From Gammaproteobacteria bacterium (GTDB lineage: Bacteria; Pseudomonadota; Gammaproteobacteria; Francisellales; CACEW01), in contig JAUSAW010000018.1 of assembly GCA_030652335.1 (NCBI GenBank), positions 124,001-188,000 of the forward strand: a stretch of DNA of 64,000 nt, given 5' to 3'. Position numbers and translations under genes: made by a program. Each line of letters starts with the position of its first letter. The stretch's first letter is position 1. Below the pieces are notes generated by a model, which was not told where the DNA came from, searched no databases, and was given only the letters and a program-made list of their open reading frames with translations. Positions 8,040 to 15,389 of the stretch are shown piece after piece.

Positions 8040-9539
8040 ATGAATTCAGTGGCCAGTGCTACCTATGCGATGGATAACTCCGCCTTAACCCGTACTCATT
8101 GGAAGGTTTGGTTTCTATCCGCCATGGGAATCTTTTTGGATGGCTTTGATCTATTTATTATTGCCGTCGCCCTACCCTTATTAGCTACACAGTTTAATAC
8201 TACGCCGGCTGAACTAGGCTTGATTGGCGCCTCCGCTCCTATCGGCTGCATTTTTGGCGCCACCATATTTGGTCGCTTTACCGATAAACTGGGTCGCAAA
8301 ATGATTTTGCTAATCGACCTATTATTCTTTGTGGTATTTGCGGGCATGTCAGCCTTAGCCTGGAGCGTTGAATCCTTAATTTTTTTCCGTTTCTTATTAG
8401 GAATCGGAATCGGTGCCGATTACCCGGTAAGCTCTACCTATATTACCGAAAACATGCCGGTACGTCTGCGTGGTAGAATGCTGGTTAGCGGCTTTGGTTT
8501 CCAAGCTTTAGGCGCATTATCTGGCGCTATTATTGGTGCCATTATTTTAAAAGTACATCCGGATATCAATGCCTGGCGCATAGTATTAGGAGTCGCTGTA
8601 TTCCCTGCCATTATTATTTTGTTATTTAGATTAACTTTACCTGAAAGCCCTCGATGGTTAATTCATAAAGGCAGACATGAAGAAGCCTCCTTAGTGGCGT
8701 CTAAAATGACCGGCAAGACCATTAATATTGAAGCGGTCCAGGTTTCGAATAAGTCGAGTTTTATGGATTTGTTCTCAAGACGCTATATTAAACGCACCGT
8801 ACTGACTTCCCTATCCTGGTTTTTAATGGATATCGCGTTTTATGGAGTGGGTTTCTTTACCATGATCATTCTTGCCACCATGGCTTTTACTACCCAGGGT
8901 AATTTCATGGCCAGAGCAACTACCGCCACTCATGGCGGGGCTTTTGTCGATATTTTCTTGGTCGTGGGTATTATAATCGCCATTTTATTGATCGATAAAT
9001 GGGGCCGAGTTAAACTTCAAGCATTAGGTTTTTTTGGTATGGCGATAGGCTTATTTATTTTAGCCGCCTCTTCCTTAGTTCCTGACTCCACCTTCCACTT
9101 AACCCTGGTCTTTTCAGGCTTTATACTCTTTAATATTATGGCTAATATGGGGCCTAATCCAACCACCTTCTTGCTCCCAGCCGAGTTATTCCCTACCCAT
9201 CTTCGCGCCACCGGTCATGGATTTGCTTCGGCTTCGGGTAAAGTCGGCGCGGCGGTAGGAATCTTCTTTTTGCCGGTATTGAAATCCACGATTGGATTAC
9301 CTGCCACCCTAGTCATCATCGCCTTTGCTTGCTTAGCCGGTTTTGTGTTAACGGCTTGCTTGGGTTATGAGACCAAAAATAAATCCTTGGATGATTTAGA
9401 GAAAATTGAAACCGAAATGAATTCGGCAGAGATTAGCCTACTTCACGTACAAGACGATATTAAAAAATTAAGTGTCGATCTTAAGCGAGCAGAAGGCGCC
9501 TTACATACCGCCCTACAAGAAATCAAACGGCTTAAATGA
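8040..9539 (+). CDS. MFS transporter (sugar/phosphate/organic-acid:H+ type) with C-terminal coiled coil
   Basis: The ATG at 8040 has GAGGG upstream; 499 aa with about 12 transmembrane helices. It shows MFS motifs GRFTDKLGRK between helices 2 and 3 and FRFLLGIGIGADYPVSSTYITENMP in helices 4-5, of the kind seen in Pho84-like and aromatic-acid symporters, then RGRMLVSG and LPESPRWLIHKGR in the central loop. The last 50 residues after helix 12 (DLEKIETEMNSAEISLL...LKRAEGALHTALQEIKRLK) form a heptad-like coiled coil, unusual for the family. A promoter of its own precedes it. Substrate cannot be assigned. Confidence 0.85.
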   Translation: MNSVASATYAMDNSALTRTHWKVWFLSAMGIFLDGFDLFIIAVALPLLATQFNTTPAELGLIGASAPIGCIFGATIFGRFTDKLGRKMILLIDLLFFVVFAGMSALAWSVESLIFFRFLLGIGIGADYPVSSTYITENMPVRLRGRMLVSGFGFQALGALSGAIIGAIILKVHPDINAWRIVLGVAVFPAIIILLFRLTLPESPRWLIHKGRHEEASLVASKMTGKTINIEAVQVSNKSSFMDLFSRRYIKRTVLTSLSWFLMDIAFYGVGFFTMIILATMAFTTQGNFMARATTATHGGAFVDIFLVVGIIIAILLIDKWGRVKLQALGFFGMAIGLFILAASSLVPDSTFHLTLVFSGFILFNIMANMGPNPTTFLLPAELFPTHLRATGHGFASASGKVGAAVGIFFLPVLKSTIGLPATLVIIAFACLAGFVLTACLGYETKNKSLDDLEKIETEMNSAEISLLHVQDDIKKLSVDLKRAEGALHTALQEIKRLK

Positions 9540-9604
9540 CAGCTATCTTAGCAACTTTGCTGCTTAGATAGCTGTCATCCTCGGGCTTTTACAATAGTAA
9601 AAGC
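9536..9604. repeat. Two strong hairpins at the MFS gene end
   Basis: A perfect 13-bp inverted repeat (9536-9548 with 9566-9578), whose loop itself can pair (AGCAA/TTGCT), overlaps the stop codon. A second hairpin (GCTTTTAC/GTAAAAGC, 9585-9592 with 9597-9604) follows. There is no T-run, so these may protect or attenuate the mRNA rather than act as a classic terminator. Confidence 0.7.
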
Positions 9605-9674
9605 ACCGGGGATCCAAGACATAGAAAGAAAGATTCCGGATCTGCGCTGCGCTTGTCCAGAATGACAAAAAAAA

Positions 9675-9703
9675 GCTAGATTCCCGCCTACGCGAGAATG
9701 ACA
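9675..9703. repeat. Dispersed REP-like repeat, copy near APC permease
   Basis: This 29-bp sequence (ATTCCCGCCTxCGCGxGAATGACA core) recurs at 34251-34279 with 27 of 29 bases identical. It is preceded by a related block GGATCC..CCGGATCTGCG...CCAGAATGACA (about 9608-9667). It lies entirely in the gap before the permease start. Confidence 0.75.
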
Positions 9704-9724
9704 AGCACAGAAGGAAAATTGAAC

Positions 9725-11137
9725 ATGTCATCTACTCCAAAACGCGTAATGAGCGTATTTTCATTAGTCATGCTCAATATCATCGCGGTCGATAGTTTAC
9801 GCAGCCTGCCCTTCGGCGCTGAATACGGATTTTCCCTGGTTTTTTATTATCTAGTAGCCACCCTGGTATTTTTTATTCCCACCGCTATTATTTCGGCTGA
9901 ACTCGCCACCGGTTGGTCTAAAAATGGTGGGATCTATATTTGGGTTCGCGAAGCATTTGGTATTCGATGGGGTATGGCCGTAATTTGGTTGCAATGGATT
10001 TATAATATCTGCTGGTATCCAACGATTATGTCATTATTGGCTGCAACCTTAGCCTATATGATCAACCCTGCTTTAGTTCAAGATAAATCGTATATGCTGA
10101 CTGTGGTAATCATTTTATTTTTAGGCACAACCATCGTTAATTGTTTCGGCATGCGTGTTTCGAGCAAGCTCACTAATATTGCCGCCATGCTAGGCTCTAT
10201 CGTGCCCATGGTAATGATTAGCGTATTAGGCTGTATCTGGGTCAGCCACGGCCGCCCTATTAATGTTGATTTTTCCTGGCATAGCTTTTTTCCGCACGTT
10301 ACCTCAATCGGGACCTTAGTATTGCTTACTAATGTCTTATATAGCCTGGTTGGCATGGAAATGTCTGCCATCCATGCTCAAGATGTAAAAGATCCACAAC
10401 GGAGCTATCCACGAGCCTTACTGTGGTCGACTGTTATTATTCTAGTGACCCTAATCGGTGGTAGCTTAGCGATTGCCATCGTGATTCCTCACCAAAAAAT
10501 TCAGCTTATGACAGGCATGTTGGAATTATTTTATACTTTTTTTGCCGCCTATCATATCGCCTGGATGAATTCGATTATCGGTGCCTGCATTATTTTAGGA
10601 GGCTTGGGCGGAGTAGCAGCCTGGGTACTTGGGCCAAGCAAAGGTTTATTAATTGCGGCTGAAGATGGGGCCTTGCCAAGATGGCTGCAAAAAACCAATC
10701 GCTTTCAAGCCCCTGTTGCCATATTAGCGGCTCAGGCCGTGCTATTTTTGCTTATTTGCGGCGTGTTTTTATTAATGCCAACCGTAAATAGCTCGTATTG
10801 GATACTATCGAATATTACCGCCATCTTGTCCTTACTGGCTTATTTATTTATGTTTGCCGCCGCCGTGCGCTTACGCTATTCCTATCCCGATGTATTTCGC
10901 GCCTACAGAGTGCCGTTCGGTAATACAGGAATGTGGGTAGTGGCTATAATGGGTAGCTTAAGCTGCATTATCACTATCATTATTGGCTTCTGGCCACCGG
11001 TTGGTATCGATGTTGGAAATATTTGGCACTATGAAGCCTATTTAGTCGGCGGCGTACTGATTTTTTGCATCGCCCCTTTCATCATATATGCCTGTCGCAA
11101 GCCTCACTGGATTCAGAACTCAACCGTAACAGACTGA
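9725..11137 (+). CDS. APC-superfamily amino-acid permease/antiporter (GadC-like family)
   Basis: The start at 9725 (MSSTPKRVMS) has AAGGA upstream; the longer frame begins inside a dispersed repeat. The product is 470 aa with about 12 transmembrane segments. The N-terminus VFSLVMLNIIAVDSLRSLPFGAEYGFSLVFYYLVATLVFFIPTAIISAELAT and GGIYIWVREAFG match the APC amino-acid/polyamine exchanger fold, closest in feel to the glutamate:GABA antiporter group, which is expanded in Legionella and Coxiella. The likely role is amino-acid uptake or exchange across the inner membrane; the exact substrate is unknown. Confidence 0.85.
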   Translation: MSSTPKRVMSVFSLVMLNIIAVDSLRSLPFGAEYGFSLVFYYLVATLVFFIPTAIISAELATGWSKNGGIYIWVREAFGIRWGMAVIWLQWIYNICWYPTIMSLLAATLAYMINPALVQDKSYMLTVVIILFLGTTIVNCFGMRVSSKLTNIAAMLGSIVPMVMISVLGCIWVSHGRPINVDFSWHSFFPHVTSIGTLVLLTNVLYSLVGMEMSAIHAQDVKDPQRSYPRALLWSTVIILVTLIGGSLAIAIVIPHQKIQLMTGMLELFYTFFAAYHIAWMNSIIGACIILGGLGGVAAWVLGPSKGLLIAAEDGALPRWLQKTNRFQAPVAILAAQAVLFLLICGVFLLMPTVNSSYWILSNITAILSLLAYLFMFAAAVRLRYSYPDVFRAYRVPFGNTGMWVVAIMGSLSCIITIIIGFWPPVGIDVGNIWHYEAYLVGGVLIFCIAPFIIYACRKPHWIQNSTVTD

Positions 11138-11168
11138 GCCTTTCCTAAAACCTTGTAAGGTGTTGAAA

Positions 11169-11609
11169 TTAAATTTTAATACGTTTCGATTTTGTAACGC
11201 TAAATTTAGCTAATTCATTGCAAACCGCCGCAAGCGCAATAAAGTCGCTTTCAATATGGCGCATTAAGTCGATTAGCTCATCGGTTGGCAGATGTTTTGT
11301 GCCATAAAATATTTTGTCATATTTGATAAAATGCACTTTAATTTCTTTATCCACCACCTTGCCAAGAAATTTTGCCACTTGTTCAAAATCCAAACCAATA
11401 TCAGCTGCCTCATATATAATTAAGCTATCGCCATCTTGCATCTGCCTTAGCAGAGTAGCTAAATGACGATACTGCCATTTGACCTTTTGCCCTGCTTGGT
11501 CTTGAACCATTTCTTGTAATGGCAAGCCGTGATTACGAGCATAACGTTTAACTTCATCCGCAATCTGTTCTTGGAGGTTAAAACTCCGAGCCGCATATCC
11601 ATAAATCAT
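11169..11609 (-). CDS. Serine-resolvase N-terminal-domain protein, catalytically degenerate
   Basis: 146 aa, started at the ATG at 11609 behind a near-perfect ribosome binding site (AAAGGAGG). The whole protein matches the catalytic domain of Mpi/Pin-type serine recombinases (MIYGY...S9, YRHLATLLRQMQDGDSLIIYE, VHFIKYDKIF). It ends where the helix-turn-helix domain should begin. Ser9 aligns with the nucleophile, but the neighbouring Arg is displaced (ARS instead of R-V-S), the essential SRLGR motif reads AADIGL (residues 68-73) with both arginines gone, and the IER helix motif reads IES. It is probably unable to cut DNA. It could be a domesticated regulator or a scaffold. It stands alone on its strand. 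Confidence 0.7.
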   Translation of the reverse strand: MIYGYAARSFNLQEQIADEVKRYARNHGLPLQEMVQDQAGQKVKWQYRHLATLLRQMQDGDSLIIYEAADIGLDFEQVAKFLGKVVDKEIKVHFIKYDKIFYGTKHLPTDELIDLMRHIESDFIALAAVCNELAKFSVTKSKRIKI

Positions 11610-11725
11610 GATATCCTCCTTTCGTTATTCCATACTCTCAGTATCGAATTCGCTGGACATAAAAGCAGTGGAGGAATTCGCTAATATTTGTAAGTCATCG
11701 GCTATGTTTACTAAATATTTTACCT

Positions 11726-11745
11726 CTTAAGGTTTCCTTAAGGTT
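11726..11745 (+). promoter_or_regulatory. PmrA-like direct-repeat box upstream of the GNAT-yggS operon
   Basis: Exact match to the tandem pattern cTTAA-N2-TT-N2-cTTAA-N2-TT, here as cTTAA-GG-TT-TC-cTTAA-GG-TT, with two identical half-sites 11 bp apart. This is the form reported for PmrA sites of Legionella and Coxiella. TATTAG at 11755-11760 is a possible -10. The site points right, toward the acetyltransferase 145 bp away. Confidence 0.6.
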
Positions 11746-11890
11746 GGCCGTGCATATTAGTGACATGTGCTTGGATGCACTATTTAAGGATAAATGGGCT
11801 TAGGCCCTCACATGGATGTGACCTTTTTCACTTGAAGTCTGCAATTCTCTCACTTACACTTGATTATCTTTATAAGCACTGGATTGAATA
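11746..11890 (+). other. Leader region with mini-ORF and hairpin before GNAT gene
   Basis: After the PmrA-like box come a 12-codon mini-ORF (ATG 11765 to TAG 11803), a small GGGC/GCCC hairpin and a TCACAT/ATGTGA inverted repeat (about 11808-11821) followed by CCTTTTT. This could be a weak terminator, an attenuator or the end of a short RNA. No similarity recognised. Confidence 0.3.
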
Positions 11891-12403
11891 ATGAATATCG
11901 AACTTCGGCAGATGAATTTTTTAGACATTCAAAACTATCTTCAACATTCTATTCGTGAATATGCTCAAGCCATGTTTGATCTTGGCGAATATCCCAATCT
12001 AGCGACCGCTATGCGCGCGTCAGAATCAGAAGTAATGGCGTATTACAATCAATCCCTAGCTGAAGATACCCATCACGCTTATCATATCGTCGATAAATCG
12101 AGCAATGAAATTGCCGGCATATTAGCTTATTCATTCTTATGGATGAAAACCCACCATATTGCCTTCGTCGATTATATCGAAATCTATTCTAAGTTTCGTC
12201 GCAAGGGTTTTGCCAAACAAGCTATGAAACTAATGGAAAATGCCGTCCGCAAAGCTAAAATTAGCACCATCGATCTTAATGTTATGATGAATAAATCTGG
12301 CGCTCGCAAGCTCTATGAAGGCTTAGGCTATTCTGTAACACAAGGGCGTAAATTTGGCCAATCACCCGTTATCTGTCGTTATGATATGCGTAAGGTTTTA
12401 TGA
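11891..12403 (+). CDS. GNAT-family N-acetyltransferase
   Basis: 170 aa. The central block FVDYIEIYSKFRRKGFAKQAMKLMENAVRKAKISTIDLNVMMNKSGARKLYEGLGYSV is a complete GNAT acetyl-CoA-binding region (motif A R-x-x-G-x-A near RRKGFA, then the motif B N..A..LYE..GY). The acceptor is unknown. The N-terminal part (QNYLQHSIREYAQAMFDLGEYPN) is of the kind seen in bacterial single-domain acetyltransferases. Its last codons overlap yggS (ATGA at 12400-12403), so it heads the yggS-proC-yggT-yggU operon, and a PmrA-like box lies 145 bp upstream. No clear ribosome binding site is visible before ATG 11891. Confidence 0.85.
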   Translation: MNIELRQMNFLDIQNYLQHSIREYAQAMFDLGEYPNLATAMRASESEVMAYYNQSLAEDTHHAYHIVDKSSNEIAGILAYSFLWMKTHHIAFVDYIEIYSKFRRKGFAKQAMKLMENAVRKAKISTIDLNVMMNKSGARKLYEGLGYSVTQGRKFGQSPVICRYDMRKVL

Positions 12404-13134
12404 CTGATATTGCTAAGAATATAGCAAAGCTTAGGCTACAGATTGCAGAATATGCTAAACAATATCATCGCGACTTAAGCTCCATTCATCTATTAGCAGT
12501 AAGCAAAACTCAGCCGGCTTCACGTATTATAGAAGCCTATCGAGCGGGGCAGACCCATTTCGGGGAAAATTATCTGCAAGAAGCCTTAAGCAAAATGGCT
12601 GAATTAAAAAAATGGACCCCCGATCAAGTCGCGGATGATAATATAGTCGATGACTCTATACTTAACTGGCATTTTATCGGGCCTATTCAATCCAATAAAA
12701 CAGCCGCCATTGCTGAAAACTTTAATTGGGTGCATAGCGTGGATCGCCTTAAAATTGCAGAACGATTAAGTGCACAGCGCCCCCCTGAGTTGCCGCCTTT
12801 GAATATTTTTTTACAGCTTAATCTTGATAATGAACTCAGCAAATCAGGCTTTGCGTATTATGAATTAGCACAGGCGATTACCTATATTAAAGACCTACCC
12901 AATATAAACTTGCGTGGATTTATGCTTATCCCAGCGCCTCGCGATACACTTATCGCACAAAGGGCTATATTTGCTACACTAAAAAATCTACAGAATGACT
13001 TTAGTGCTAACCATTTAACGTTTGATCAAACTTCGATGGGCATGAGCGCTGATATGGAAGCAGCCATTGCCGAAGGCAGTAATTGGCTTAGAATCGGCAC
13101 CGCCATTTTTGGCAAACGTAATAGTAAGGAATAG
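12400..13134 (+). CDS. yggS: YggS/PLPBP-family pyridoxal phosphate homeostasis protein
   Basis: 244 aa. The PLP-binding lysine sits in HLLAVSKTQ (Lys36) of a single TIM-barrel (alanine racemase N-terminal fold) without the second racemase domain. HFGENYLQEAL, WHFIGPIQSNK, SVDRLKIAERL and the C-terminal MSADMEAAIAEGSNWLRIGTAIFG are family signatures. The protein buffers PLP and affects amino-acid and keto-acid balance. It overlaps the GNAT gene by four bases and proC follows one base later, the common yggS-proC-yggT order of gammaproteobacteria. Confidence 0.95.
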   Translation: MTDIAKNIAKLRLQIAEYAKQYHRDLSSIHLLAVSKTQPASRIIEAYRAGQTHFGENYLQEALSKMAELKKWTPDQVADDNIVDDSILNWHFIGPIQSNKTAAIAENFNWVHSVDRLKIAERLSAQRPPELPPLNIFLQLNLDNELSKSGFAYYELAQAITYIKDLPNINLRGFMLIPAPRDTLIAQRAIFATLKNLQNDFSANHLTFDQTSMGMSADMEAAIAEGSNWLRIGTAIFGKRNSKE

Positions 13135-13135
13135 T

Positions 13136-13984
13136 ATGCGCTCCCTTTTAAAACCTTTAATCGTCTTTCTAGGCGGCGGTAATATGACCCGTAGCCTAGT
13201 GTCAGGCTTAGTTAGCAGCGCTTATGAACCAAGCTTAATTACCGTAATCGATCATCATGCCGACAAACTTTCTAAGCTATCCGCTGAATTTAAAGTAAAG
13301 ACCAGTATGAATTCCGATGCGGCGCTTCAAGTAGCGGATGTGGTTATTTTAGCCGTTAAACCTCAATCGATGCAGGCGCTTGCGACAGAAATAGCCCCCC
13401 ACTTACAAAAACGACAGCCTTTATTATTATCCATAGCGGCAGGCTTAAATATCGATATTTTGGCAAAATGGTTTGGCGCCACTATGCCCATAATTCGAGC
13501 CATGCCCAATACTCCCTCTATGGTACAGGCTGGTGCTGCTGGTTTATTTTCCAATCCGCTGGCAAGTACAGAACAAAAACGAATGGCCGAGCAAATTTTA
13601 ATGGCCTCAGGGCTTGCCGTATGGCTAAACAAGGAAAGCGATATCGATATCGTAACGGCCCTGTCTGGAAGCGGGCCCGCCTATTACTTTTTAATTATGG
13701 AAATAATGACTAGAACGGCTATAGAAATGGGTCTGGATGCCGATACTGCCAAAGCGCTTGCCATACAAACGGCTTTAGGTTCTTCGGTAATGGCCAAAGA
13801 GTCTCAATCTGAACTCGGCGCGTTGCGCGAAGGAGTTACTTCAAAACAAGGCACCACAGCAGCAGCCTTACAATTTTTTAAAGAGCATGGTATAGATGAT
13901 CTATTTAAAGGCGCCATGCTTGCAGCAAAAAATCGCAGCGATGAACTAGGCAGAATATTATCAACACCAAGGGATCAATCATGA
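13136..13984 (+). CDS. proC: Pyrroline-5-carboxylate reductase
   Basis: ProC reduces 1-pyrroline-5-carboxylate to proline with NAD(P)H. The start is ATG 13136 (MRSLLKPLIVFLGGGNM) with AAGGA upstream; 282 aa is normal. The N-terminal Rossmann motif FLGGGNMTRSLVSGL, AVKPQSM, RAMPNTPSMVQAGAAGL, ALSGSGPAYYFLIMEIM and the C-terminal signature LREGVTSKQGTTAAALQFF are all present. The stop overlaps the next start (ATGA at 13981), indicating coupled translation with yggT. Confidence 0.95.
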   Translation: MRSLLKPLIVFLGGGNMTRSLVSGLVSSAYEPSLITVIDHHADKLSKLSAEFKVKTSMNSDAALQVADVVILAVKPQSMQALATEIAPHLQKRQPLLLSIAAGLNIDILAKWFGATMPIIRAMPNTPSMVQAGAAGLFSNPLASTEQKRMAEQILMASGLAVWLNKESDIDIVTALSGSGPAYYFLIMEIMTRTAIEMGLDADTAKALAIQTALGSSVMAKESQSELGALREGVTSKQGTTAAALQFFKEHGIDDLFKGAMLAAKNRSDELGRILSTPRDQS

Positions 13985-14526
13985 ATGCAGGCCTTATCCA
14001 AGTAAGCATATTCCTAATCAACACCTTATTCTCACTCTATATTACCGCAGTTATGCTGCGATTTTTATTGCAGTGGGTAAAAGCCGATTTTTATAATCCG
14101 CTCTGTCAGTTTTTAATGAAAATTACTAACCCTTTACTCCTACCATTGCGCCGCATAATCCCAGGTTGGTTTGGTTTGGACATGGCCGCCGTAGCATTAA
14201 TGCTTATGTTGCAAATAATCGAAATCGCCCTATTGGACTGGATAGTAAGCATGCCGATTTCAGGCCTTATCGTTATAATAGCCCTTATTAAACTAGTGAT
14301 TTCCCTATTGAGCTTATATTTCTATTTAATCCTGGTTCGCGCGGTATTAAGCTGGATAAGCCCCCAGCAAAATACTCCTATGCAATATTTATTATGGCAA
14401 TTGACCGAGCCTGTTATGCGCCCTGCCCGTAGAATCATTAAGCCAATCCATGGCTTTGATCTCTCACCGATTTTAGTGTTAATCCTTATTCAAGCGCTGC
14501 TAATCTTAATTCGCTCTAACGTCTAA
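13981..14526 (+). CDS. yggT: YggT-family integral membrane protein
   Basis: 181 aa holding two YGGT modules of two helices each. Module ends show the repeated pattern LLQWVKADFYNPLCQFLMKITNPLLLPLRRIIPG and VLSWISPQQNTPMQYLLWQLTEPVMRPARRIIKP. Proteins of this family are inner-membrane; links to osmotic tolerance or cell shape have been suggested, and the biochemical role is unclear. It sits between proC and yggU with overlaps at both ends (ATGA and TAATG). Confidence 0.93.
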   Translation: MNAGLIQVSIFLINTLFSLYITAVMLRFLLQWVKADFYNPLCQFLMKITNPLLLPLRRIIPGWFGLDMAAVALMLMLQIIEIALLDWIVSMPISGLIVIIALIKLVISLLSLYFYLILVRAVLSWISPQQNTPMQYLLWQLTEPVMRPARRIIKPIHGFDLSPILVLILIQALLILIRSNV

Positions 14527-14834
14527 TGATAAATGAAGCTTGGTATTGGCAAGATGAGGCCTTATTGATAAGGCTTCATGTCCAGCCTAACGCCAAAAAA
14601 ACCGAATGGATTGGCCTGCACGGCGATCGCCTTAAACTTAAGTTGCATGCTCCAGCCGTAGATGGTAAAGCCAATCAGGCCCTTATTAAGTTTATGGCTG
14701 AATATTTTGCTATTAAAAAATCGCAACTATGCTTAGTTTCAGGCGAACTTAGCCGAGATAAACTACTTAAAATTGAGCCCTCTTTAACAGTAGATAATTT
14801 AGCTATAGTAGCAAAACTATCTCTATTAAATTGA
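14526..14834 (+). CDS. yggU: YggU/DUF167-family protein
   Basis: 102 aa. The family core RLHVQPNAKKTEWIGLHGDRLKLKLHAPAVDGKANQALIKFMAEYFAIKKSQLCLVSGELSRDKLLKI is complete. The function of DUF167 is not established. The start overlaps the yggT stop (TAATG). It is the last gene of the GNAT-yggS-proC-yggT-yggU operon; transcription is probably stopped by the hairpin at 14918-14939, which is shared with the convergent gene. Confidence 0.93.
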   Translation: MINEAWYWQDEALLIRLHVQPNAKKTEWIGLHGDRLKLKLHAPAVDGKANQALIKFMAEYFAIKKSQLCLVSGELSRDKLLKIEPSLTVDNLAIVAKLSLLN

Positions 14835-14911
14835 GCCTGGCAGGCATCAATGCTACCTTGCCGACTTCGCTTATTATTCTACGCTTATTTGGCTATCGCT
14901 AAGGCTTGGTA

Positions 14912-14939
14912 ATAAAAAAGCCTGTTTTATACCGGGCTT
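14912..14939 (-). terminator. Rho-independent terminator between convergent genes
   Basis: AAGCCTG (14918-14924) pairs with CGGGCTT (14933-14939) with one wobble. A T-run follows on the minus strand. The stem contains the stop codon region of the leftward two-helix gene. Confidence 0.75.
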
Positions 14940-15244
14940 ATATCCTCAACTACAGGGCTACGCGCTTTTGAAATACATTTCGAAGCACACCAGATTGTCA
15001 CCATACAAGCTGCCGCGGCTGCCGTGCCGGTACCCATATCGATCAGGGCTTCTTGACCATTTTCAATTTCATTAAAATTATCGGGGTGCTGCGCATAGGC
15101 TGCCAGAAAAAAACCTACTGCCCATCCGGTTAACCCACCAAAAAGATAGGGTAGCCATTTAGGTCTAGCAACAGAAGTTACAGGTAAACTTGCTGGAGTT
15201 TCGCCGGTTAATGGCGCGCTTAATTCAGTGTTTGTTGCATGCAT
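14927..15244 (-). CDS. Small two-helix membrane protein, unknown
   Basis: 105 aa, ATG at 15244 behind AAGGACA. It has an N-terminal Thr/Pro-rich tail of about 28 residues, helix 1 (about 30-52, WLPYLFGGLTGWAVGFFLAAYAQ), a short acidic loop and helix 2 (about 66-90, Gly/Ala-rich, ending CMVTIWCASKCI), then a short polar tail. Both termini are probably on the same side. I recognise no family. Small two-helix proteins with polar ends occur among secreted effectors of intracellular bacteria, but nothing here demands that reading. Its stop lies inside its terminator. Confidence 0.6.
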   Translation of the reverse strand: MHATNTELSAPLTGETPASLPVTSVARPKWLPYLFGGLTGWAVGFFLAAYAQHPDNFNEIENGQEALIDMGTGTAAAAACMVTIWCASKCISKARSPVVEDISPV

Positions 15245-15322
15245 GGTATTGTCCTTAATACGTTATTATTTACTCGATATTTGTCGATGATTTATGTTAC
15301 TCAAACTTAATTGCTAGGTTTT

Positions 15323-15351
15323 TTGCTAGTCGGCGATATTTCCTGTATAAT
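15323..15351 (+). promoter_or_regulatory. Sigma-70 promoter of typA
   Basis: TTGCTA (15323-15328) and a perfect TATAAT (15346-15351) are spaced 17 bp. TSS near 15358 would leave a leader of about 32 bases before typA. Confidence 0.8.
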
Positions 15352-15389
15352 GCCGGCTAATTTCCCCCACCATCAGTGAAGCTAATAAC

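Noticed and set aside
11808..11821. TCACATGGATGTGA palindrome as a CRP site
   Set aside because: The half-sites are in the wrong order (CRP needs TGTGA-N6-TCACA) and the spacer is too short.
15245..15300. PmrA-like box before the two-helix gene (ATTAAGTTTGAGTAAC on the minus strand)
   Set aside because: The second half-site lacks TTAA and the following TT; only one half matches.
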